Source: Anisus vortex (Eukaryota > Mollusca > Gastropoda > Planorbidae). From it: a stretch of 64,000 bases of DNA. A program made the translations under genes and the position numbers. The notes beneath the pieces are model-generated. The model searched no databases, was not told where the DNA came from, and saw nothing but the letters and a program-made list of their open reading frames with translations. The stretch lies in NCBI GenBank assembly GCA_949126835.1, contig OX421500.1, positions 19,381,167-19,445,166 of the forward strand, given 5' to 3'. Shown piece by piece: positions 1 through 9,900 of the stretch (the first letter of the stretch is position 1; every line of letters starts with the position of its first letter).

Positions 1-384
1 ACCTTTCAAGGGAAACCAAGATCAGCAGGCCACTACTCACTCAAGGGACAACTGTTATACCGCCAGGTGCCCCTACCAGATGGGACAATAAGAAATCAAT
101 TAGTAGTCCCCTCCCCCTAACGTAAGCAAGTGATAGAGGCCGCTTATGACTCCGTTGGGCGGAGTCGTCGGGGCCAGAATGCCACTCTCAGTAAGATAAA
201 ACATTATTACTTCTGGCCAGGCATGCATGTGGGAGTAAACCGCCACCTGTGCAAACTCACGTCACGGAACTACTACACCCCACCCGTACCGTTATCACAG
301 CAGCCGGAGGGGGGGGGGAACTCCATTTCAAGGGGTCCCCATAAACCTCGGGGGACCCTTCAAAAGGACATGGAACAGAAATAA
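1..384 (+). pseudogene. Ty3/Gypsy integrase N-terminal fragment (broken)
   Basis: Frame 1 from base 1 reads a Gypsy-type pre-integrase segment (LLYRQVPLPDGT, then LVVPSP) and meets a stop at 118-120. The continuation is in the frame that starts at 130 and carries the zinc-finger region with KIKHYYFWPGM, matching the family pattern of a Leu/Ile-rich helix before Y-x-WPGM. The first zinc-finger histidine is gone and the second Cys of the C-x2-C pair is Ser. A frameshift, a stop and lost zinc ligands mark it as dead. The element continues left of the window. It is not a host gene. Confidence 0.8.
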
Positions 385-504
385 CAGGACTGGTAGCAAA
401 TAGACAATAGACATACTTTTCTCTCGTTGGGTTCGCCTAGCTTAGGATTAGTACCGTAAGTTTATAGTAAAATAGACAATTGCACGCCTGACTAATTGTC
501 TCGT

Positions 505-514
505 AAAAGGGGGG
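505..514 (+). other. Polypurine tract of the Gypsy relic
   Basis: AAAAGGGGGG lies four bases before TGTGGTAAAC, the probable first bases of the 3' LTR. It sits downstream of the integrase fragment on the same strand, as expected for the plus-strand primer of an LTR retrotransposon. Confidence 0.55.
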
Positions 515-518
515 ATGG

Positions 519-1490
519 TGTGGTAAACTCACTAGAAGCACCAGCACTCAGCCTGTTGCCATGGCACTTATTCACTATGGCTCCAACCTATAAACTACAA
601 TTAATCCGGGCTCATTGCGGTGCTCACCAATGAATGAAGAATGTGTGACTGTATTTGTATCTTGTATCTTTATTTTGTATATATGAATGTACTTACTCTC
701 TTCTATAACTGTTGTACATGCATCAATATATATATATTCCTTATATTATTATTATACAAGCTTAGTTATCTGCCCTTGTATATATTTAACATGTTTACAC
801 TCCCCTTGTATGTACAGTCTAAACCCCCGCCCCACCCTCGCCAAGCCCTCCCTTTGATCCCCCTCTCGGCTACTGACCACTGGTCAAGATAAGCAACTTG
901 CGTCTACACGCGAAATCTATTACAGTCGGCCCAGGTGGCCAGGGAAACCCCTCCCCCAAACTCTTCCCCCGTAAACTGACACATACGCAACAGCCCTCGT
1001 CGGTATGTATGGTATCAAAGAGCTTTTGTATCCCTCCCCCGACCGCCCTCTTCTCCCCCTCCCAATTGCCCCTACCCCCACAGAGGGCACTTCTTGGTTT
1101 AAGATAGAAATAAGAAACGGGTATTGGGGCCCTAGACACGGAACGAAACAGTCCTGTCTTCGGTCGATCCAAATATATACTGTTTACACTGTAAATTTGT
1201 GTTGTGGATTAACTTCTGCTATCTATCGTTTATGCCTAAATAAACAGTATTTGAAACTCATCCCAGCATTGAATCAATCATTGTTCTTGTGTCTGCTCAT
1301 ATATTAGCACTCGTGTCATATAGCAGTAAAAATTAGTCTATTCAATAGGCTTACAGCACCCGCCAGCCAAGCGGGATAACGGACTAAAATATAAATAATT
1401 CTAAGGCCCAAACTTCACTGTGACATCACAATAATCAGCCTCTACACGAGCCAAATAACCACGTAGAGTGCCCGCCACGCTACAGCATCT
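519..1490 (+). mobile_element. Probable 3' LTR of the Gypsy relic (right end uncertain)
   Basis: The stretch starts with TGTGGTAAAC directly after a polypurine tract and contains a polyadenylation-like CCTAAATAAACAG near 1236. The right end is not fixed: I could not find a clean terminal CA with a target duplication because the 5' LTR lies outside the window. The small reading frames in it look like chance. Confidence 0.5.
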
Positions 1491-3594
1491 GTCCTCCAGG
1501 ATTATCACAGATAGACTCTATCACGTCTGTCTCTATGGACGATCGCATCTCAACTAAATATACAAGTACCTTTTATCTTGTTTATCTTAAAAATAATGCT
1601 TCATTTTTTTTATAAATTATTATTTAAGCATTCGGATAGTAAATGCAATTAATATAAACAAATTATTGTATAATAATGGAAAAAATGCTTTAATTAAAAT
1701 ACAACATCACCTGTTTATAAAACTATTTAGATTATTTTATAGCCTTTTGACAAAACAAAATAAAATGCATTGCCTACAATTAACTAGACATATAAGAACA
1801 CATATCTAAACAACTATTAATTACTCAAATATTGCACACAAAAAAACTTCTTGTTCAAATAACATCAAAGATAAGTCAAACATTATGAATAATTAGCAAG
1901 TTTAAATTTATGAAGTTAAAAAGAAATTTTAAAATATGGGTATTCCCTTTTAACTGAGTAACTTTTGTAGATTTGTCCACTTGAAATAATATAATCAATT
2001 AAAAAATACTAAAATTCACAGCGGAGATTTGTAGCACTTTTAGACATTCCTATAAAGTTTGTATTATTACTTCATTCAAATGGTAGCCTATAATTCAGGT
2101 TTTTTATCTTTGCAAAGGATGTTATTACTATCTAATTATCAAAGCCTCAAATCTCGTTCCTTACTTTTTTTTTTAAATAGACATTGCACAAAGCAACACC
2201 TACAATTGTTGTATACTTATGAAATGAAAAACAAAATCCATAACGTTTATTTAAAAAATACCAACAGATGTTTCCACAGATTAATGTACTCTAAAATATT
2301 ATAACATAAAAAATTATAATTTATTTTTAAAGTGAATTTCAATAATATAAATTGATTGCAAGCAGGTTTTTACATTTAATGAATATTTAGTTGCAACTTG
2401 GCTAATCTCTTGTGTAGACATACATGTGAAACTTTGTTATAAAGGGATTAATTCCCTTTCACTTTATTCTTATCATCGACCTCAGTTGATACCCTATTGA
2501 CATTTTTTAAAATCTGATTTGCTAAAAGACGTGAATTACTAATTGTGCGTAAAAATGTAGCGAAATTATCCTGCATATATTGGCCTATAGGGTGAGTATG
2601 CATCAGCATTTTTCAATTTCCATGACCCTGTTTTTTGAAGAAGATTGCCTGGCGAGTAGAATGCCAAGCCGGCTTTACGTAAACCCAACTAGTGTTAGGG
2701 AAGCTTAGTAAACCATTGTACATCCTCCGTACCAGTAATAAAACGCCTGCTAGACCTTTTAAACTGGTTTTTGAAACCTATACACGTTTCTCCAGAATGA
2801 CCATTCAGCTCTATGCCACCCTAGTACAATCCTAAATAATGTGTGTACATGTGTATATTTGTAATTTAACAAATTGACTTGTACAATACAAACAACAATG
2901 TTATATGAAACATATCATGTACTATAAATCCTTTAAACCTGCACCAGATTGTACAAAAAACAATGTTTATTTTAGCTCGACGTCATCCATTCCATCAATA
3001 ATAAATGTCACCTCTCTAATAATTGAACTTAATCTTAGGTCACGGTGTTTAAATATTTAATCTGAATAATTAAACTCCCTTTCTTTATTTAAAAAGCCGT
3101 ATGATTATAAAACGTACATGATCCTTTAGGACCAACCACTTGTCTGCTTTGCAGTTTGTAAGGTCGGTAATGTTCGCCTTATTCCTTTATGTATTTCGAT
3201 GTTATATTATACATTTGAAAGTTTCTTTTAATTAAGTAATATACGCTACTTAGTAATAAAGAAATGGTCTACTTGGTAATGTTATTGCTATTATATGTAA
3301 ACTTAGTTTTTACTATATTCGACATTTAAAAGCATTGTTGAACTAATAATGTCCCCGTCAGACCAAATTTATCTAGACTCTATAGGGCTTTTTCAGGGGC
3401 GTTCACCATCATCGTTTTACCTTTAAGCAGTTTAGTAAATCCCACGTTACAGGTCACGTTGTGGCTTCTGTATTTCCCATAACTGTACGTTTGCTGCAGT
3501 AATTATATCTTCAGTCCAATCTTTGTCGATTTTCTTCAAGTATTTTGATATTTTTGCTTTGTCTTGCGTAGTTGACCTATGCCGGTCACTGTAC
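1491..3594. other. AT-rich intergenic DNA
   Basis: No coding exon, RNA gene or clear repeat was recognised. The short frames at 2059-2304 and 3523-3750 have no domain-like content. Confidence 0.5.
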
Positions 3595-3602
3595 TATATA
3601 AA
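3595..3602 (+). promoter_or_regulatory. Candidate TATA box of vWA gene A
   Basis: TATATAAA in the context ACTATATAAAGCC lies about 310 bp before the start codon. A splice acceptor (TTTTAG at 3873-3878) precedes the ATG-bearing exon, so a noncoding first exon near 3630 spliced to 3879 is plausible. Gene C has a very similar TATATAAAGAGGC upstream of its own spliced leader exon. Confidence 0.45.
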
Positions 3603-3908
3603 GCCACATTTGTATACAAGTCCAGTTTTTGAAATTAATACTAAGGTATCAAGCATCGAATGTTTAAAATTTTCTCGAGTCTTCACGTTCATCAATTGTC
3701 ATAACATTGTCCTATTTTCTTTTGTGTTGAGATTTCTCGGACGTAAATGAAATAAGTTATAAATTAAATTGTTAACATTCATAAAAAAAGAAGCATATCC
3801 TAAGCGTGCTCAAAGCGCTTAAGCTAGATTAATTTGTTTAAGAGTAAATTATTTTTTTCTACACCTCTGGAATTTTAGAGGTTTTGTGGAACACAGAAAT
3901 AGATCACA

Positions 3909-6900
3909 ATGCGTCTGTGTTTATTCATCCTATTGACGCTTGCGTTGATTGCATTATGTTATAGCAAGCCAGAAAGTAAGTCCATTGGTTTTTACATAGA
4001 ATTGTATGTATCTTCTAGAATTATAACTTACAATATTATTAAAATAAAATTGTAAAGCAATAGGATTATTTGTTTATTAATCTATACTTTTTGATGTTTG
4101 CTTTTTTTTAATATTGAAAAGAAAAACCAGGACCTTTGAAACCTGGAAAAAAAGACAAAGATAAACTGTTTTAGAACTTATTTAACTTATCTGATATATT
4201 ATATAAACTTTACGTCAGGTAAACTTTTTAAAACGTTAGTCCATTGCACATTGACAATATGAGAACCAGCTCTGAGCATGATCGTTAAAACAAAAGTAAC
4301 GAGCTTGGTAGGCATTTGAATGTCATTTTTTTCAGCACAATTAATATGCAGGCCTCATTATATTTAGATCTAACCCATTTATAAAAAAAAAAAATTGAAT
4401 AGATCAACACATTTCAATTTCCATTATTTTCTTTTTGTTTCTGCTTTGTTGAATGTAAAGAAGCCTCGAAAAAAAGCAATGACAAAAGTGGTCAAGATAG
4501 CCACGGAAGTGGCGAAGACAGCAATGCAAGTGGCGAAGACAGCAATGCAAGCGGCGAAGACAGCAATGCAAGCGGTGAAGACAGCCAACCCAGTGGAGAA
4601 AGCAAAGATAGCAATGACAGTGATGCCAGTAATGAAAGTGGCGGAAAAAGTACTGAGACAGGTATCAAATTAAAGACCATCCTGTCGCCAGGTAGAAGAA
4701 CCATGGTGCCTGCAGGCCAAATAGTCGGCAAGTCTGTATCCCTGGTAAACTCGGTCTTACAGCCTGTGCGTCAACTAGCCGGGGCTGTAGGCAATGCTGT
4801 AGTCAACCTGTTGTGTGCTGTTGATGGTCATCTTACCCCATGCAAAGATGGTACGTTGAATTTATACTGATTAATTACTTTGAATTTTAACTTCATTGTA
4901 TATATTAAGAAAAGTGGGAAATAAATAAAGTAACATTTAGCGGTACTAAGACTATGTTTTATCATAGCAGTAAAACACATTTATTTAAGTTCCTATTCAA
5001 TATTTATTAGTTCATGTTAATCATTTATATACTTTCTCTTCAGTTCAAGGAAGCAAATACTCAGGTAAAATTATGTATTTTGTTTTTAGGTTAGGCAAAA
5101 ACAAATGGCAGAAAAAACTTTTTTCAATGCTACATAATACAATTTAGTAATACCTTAAAATATAAAAAGAAGTGTTATATAAAATGCTTGTAATGTAAAA
5201 TAATAGTTTTATAATTAGGTATTTTTTCATAACAAAAGTCAGTAGGGAAAAAGTCTGCTTTTCGTCATCATCATCAAATACTCATCATATTTTCTTTAAT
5301 ACAAAAAATATATTTGTAGACCTTACATATGCATTTTTATATAAAGTATGGTACAGTTTGAATAAAATAATTAATTCTTCGTTTGTCAGCTCCGCTTCAC
5401 TTCCGATGCCAGACTCTCGCTGACGTCATCTTTGTGGTCGACTCTTCGGGCAGCATCGGAGCGAACAATTTCAAGAAACAGCTGTCATTCATAGCAAACA
5501 TGGCGGCATCTTTCTTCATCGGGACAAATGACGTCAGAATCGGTCTGGTAGTGTTCAGCACCGATGCCCAAATTTGGTTCAACTTAAAAGAGTATAAAGA
5601 TTTGGCCTCTATACAGAAGGTAATGTTTCTTATTTAGCTATGTACATTCAAAGACTATAATAAGATGGACCGCTTGCTCTATTTTTAGAGCTTATATGTT
5701 TTTCTTTTTCATGCGCAACCAATAAGACTGTCTTGAATTGCTTCTACGCTCCTACGATAGCATTAAACGTTTACGCTGCATACAACTTTCGATTTTAATC
5801 TTCATTTCCCATTGAGAAAATCACAACGAAATACTAAACCGGAAGTCTAGAGGACTTAGTGGAAATATCAAAGCAGCGGCCCATCTTATTATATTTTTTG
5901 GTACATTTATATTATTAACCTCGATTTTTAGTAAAGCATTAGTTAAAACAAAGTTTTTAGGTGAAACTAGGTTCATTTGTTACAAATTGTTTTTGTGGTC
6001 TAAGCTATTAGACTGTATATAGAGATAAGTATTTGTTAGTTACCAAGTCAATGCTATGGATAGAACGATTATCCCGATTCCATTGAAAGAAAGACAACGC
6101 GACCAAGGAATGCTTCTTAAATGAAAACTAAAAGCTTCAAAACGGCAGCAAGAAAATGATGAAAGTTCAGAGACTAATTCTTCCGATCAGGAGAAACAAA
6201 ATACTTTATTAAGGAACTCGGTTGTCTCAGTGCATTGCATTTCTGAAGGATTTAGAATTTTATGATATTAACATAGACTATAATATACATGGACCGCTTG
6301 CTTTAGTATTTTTGCTATATGATGACTCGTAACACTGATTTTCGGAATTTCCGATTCGTTGTTTCTTTTGCACTTCCGTTTTATTGAATCGCTTCGATTT
6401 TCTCAATGAAAAATTAAAATTAAATTCGAAAGTTGTATAAAGCGAAAACATTAAAGAAACAACGAGGAGCGTAGAAGTAATTAAAGACAGCCTTATTGGT
6501 TGCGCACGGAAAAAAAGTTGATATGAGCTCTAAAAATAGAGCAAGCGGTCCATCTTATTATAGTCTATGATATTAATCACACTAAATCTAATGAGCCTTT
6601 TATAAAAAAGAATACTTAATTATACACTTTAAAAATTTTACAATGAACTTAAACTTTTGCACTATTCAGCGTCTCTCCAAAATTATAAAGAAAGTAAATC
6701 TCTAACACTAAGCTAGTACTTCAAAACAGATCTTTATTATCATTTTAATAAAAAAAAATATAATCAATGTATTTAAAGTCTTGTTTCTTTACGTAGGCTA
6801 TCTTAGACACCCCCTACGAGGGCGGCACAACATACACAGATAAAGCCTTAAAGTTGGTGAGCAGCTCCTACATGTTCGAGACTTTCTCTGGGGGCAGAGA

Positions 6901-9900
6901 CAACGCCCCTGATGTAGTCATTGTACTTACAGATGGCCAGTCCACCAACCCACCAGCAAGTAAGTAACTTGACCTGGTTTGGCAACACCGGGCTGTTCAC
7001 CACAGACGTGAGAAACAAACTTAACATGCCAATGCCACAAGCCATAATAGTTTAACTTTACTGCCAAAAATGGAAAGAAACAGCCAAGCGGATGTATGAA
7101 TATTAATAATAAATATGAAACGTTTATTATTTTTCAACAGCGTTGACAGAATCTAAAAGACTGAAGTCTCTAGGTGTGACCATGTTGTCAGTGGGCATCA
7201 CGTCCAGTATCAAGGAATCAGAACTATTGTCTTTGGCCAGCAGGACAGAGTATTTCTTCAAGGTCGATAGTTTTGACGCACTGGGAAACATTTTAGGTCA
7301 ACTTATGGACAAAACCTGTTCAGGTGAGTGAGTTCATTTTGTAAGCAATGCCATGGTCAAACAAATGTGGACACCATCATTAGTCTAATAGTTTTTATGT
7401 TAAGACTGTCTTTTTTTTGTTGCACAAAAAAAAATTTTGACGAAATGTCCACTTTTGTTTTCTTCACAGCTTCTGAAGGAGTAAAAGTCTCTATAACTGG
7501 TTCGTTACACATTAAAAATGTATTTCTACACTTACATTAACGAAAAACAAAAGATATTTAATTTGATTTGTATAGATATTAATACATTACCAATTTCATT
7601 TATGTGGTATTTATACTACGTATTTTTTAACATAATTATTTTTTATTGATTATAATAATATTATGGTTACAGCTACTGCTGGAAATGCACAAGGTAATAC
7701 ATTTTAAACTTATATCGACTATATTAGATACTGCGCAGAACAGTATTTCAAAGATTTTTTTCAGTCATGTGCAAAATAATATTACTATATTACCTTGTTT
7801 GATTTCTGTAAAAACGTATTCTGAAATAAATGTTTTTAGCTGCGGAACAGTTAGAAAAATGAAACAAATTAAACTTTAAAATCTGAATTGTTTAATCAAT
7901 ATATTTATTTACGTTAAAAAAGTCAAATGAAAATATTTTTTTTCGAAAAAAAAAGTATGTTTTCTTTTTTTAAAGTAACTTTAAATTGTATTAGTATATT
8001 GTTCCATTTGTATTTACAAATTAAATTCTTTACATACCTTGTCAAAATTATATCTAAAATGTAAAGTATGTCCTTTAAATGCATAAACTAATTCATTAAA
8101 AAAAATTTTTCTTTCCTTAAATAGAAGTGGAACCCCAATATTATGGTAAGATTTATTTTCGTTACTCATTTTTTATAGTCATCTATTGTCACGTATTTAA
8201 TAGTTCGCTGGTATTTAACTGCGACACGTATGAATATTTCTAGTTTGTTTTATGATACAGTATTTTATGCTTCCAATTTATATGATTAGATTGCTAGACT
8301 GATTCCTAGACATACAGTAAGACAGATTGAGACATACATCCTTAGACTGATACAAACACAGAGTTATTCATAACATAAACATGTCCGAGCATACATTTTT
8401 ATATCATTATAATTAGATTTATTAATAAAGTTCTATTAATTGATTGTTTGATTATGTCTATAAATGTTTTAGGTATATAAAAATGATCACACCTCTGAGC
8501 AATAGACCTACCTATAGTAGGCCTACAAAGTGCATTTATGTTTTTACGTGTCTAATAAATGACATGTATATTCACACATTACTTTTTAACAATTGAATCC
8601 ATAATAGTACTTTGTTAATTCTATAGAACAAGAGCCACAGTACAACGGTAAGTAAACGAACGTCTTAGAAAGTAGATTACTATGTGGTTTAAATGTTACC
8701 TTGGATTTCGTTTAAAGTTTAGAACTTTGTTTTCCAGACCAATCTTGACTACCAATTCCATTCCCTAAAAGATATTCAGTACAAAAAACTTGTGTAAACT
8801 ATATGGGATAGACTAAATTTATTCAAAAGGATACAAAACAAAAGATTTTTTTAAAAATGTTTTTATCCTTATTTATAGTGCCTCTGTACATATTGTAGAG
8901 TCTTAGAATATGTAATTTTACAAACAGTTACAATATTCATATCAATATTTTTTATTTAGAGCAAGAAACACAATAATTATAATGGTAAGAATTAGTCACA
9001 ATATTTCATACTAACATATAATAAATATATTGGTTGATGTATTAAGTGTTCATTGCTACAGAACAAGACACTAAGTAACAATTTATATCTTATCGAAAAT
9101 TGTTTGAATTTGTTAGAAACATGTATTTATAATGTTTGCTTGCAATTTTTATATGTTATATTAATATTTGTTTCATAATATGCAGAGTATGAACCGCAAT
9201 ATTACCAAGGTAACAAAATTTCGATGTTCCTTATTACTTGTAAATTATTTATATTAGATACAGACCTATATTTTTTTATAATAGAAGCATATTTAAAGAT
9301 TTTCAAACCCTACAAAATAGGTTAGTTTTTATTTGTCAACACACAATCAATTCACGTTAAAGTTGTTTTAAATGCATTGAAAATGATTTGAAAAAATTTA
9401 TTTTAAAATGGTCTGTTTTAACTATTATGTTTGGACATAGCCTAACTATGATTTTGTTGGACATAGCTTTACAATGATTTTGTTGGACATAGCTTTACAA
9501 TAATTTTACAGAATACGAGCCTGTTGTAAATGTTCCAACTCGTAAAGCTACAACAAAACTGACAACGACTACATCAAAGTCTACAGCTTCTCCCAAGACG
9601 ACAACTGCAAGACCAACAACAACCACCACAACGACACCGAAGCCAACAACTACCACAACAACCACTACTACTACTACACCTAAACCTACAACCACAACTA
9701 CAACAACACCTAAACCTACAACAACTACCACAACTACTACAACACCTAAACCTACAACAACTACCAAAACTACTACAACACTTAAACCTACAACAACTAC
9801 CACAACTACAACTACACCTAAACCTACAACAACTACCACAACTACTACAACAACTACCACAACTACTACAACGCCTAAACCTACAACAACTACCAAAACT

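Noticed and set aside
641..1307. Frames of 69-100 aa on both strands
   Set aside because: They overlap each other inside a probable LTR and show no domain pattern.
4492..4731. Frames reading TAMQVAKTAMQ (+) and LLSSPLALLSS (-)
   Set aside because: Shadows of the SGEDSNA repeat; only that frame joins in phase to exon 1 and exon 3.
9495..9896. 133-aa Val/Gly-rich frame on the minus strand
   Set aside because: It is the antisense of the Thr-rich exon of gene A, which fits the plus-strand phase and splice sites.
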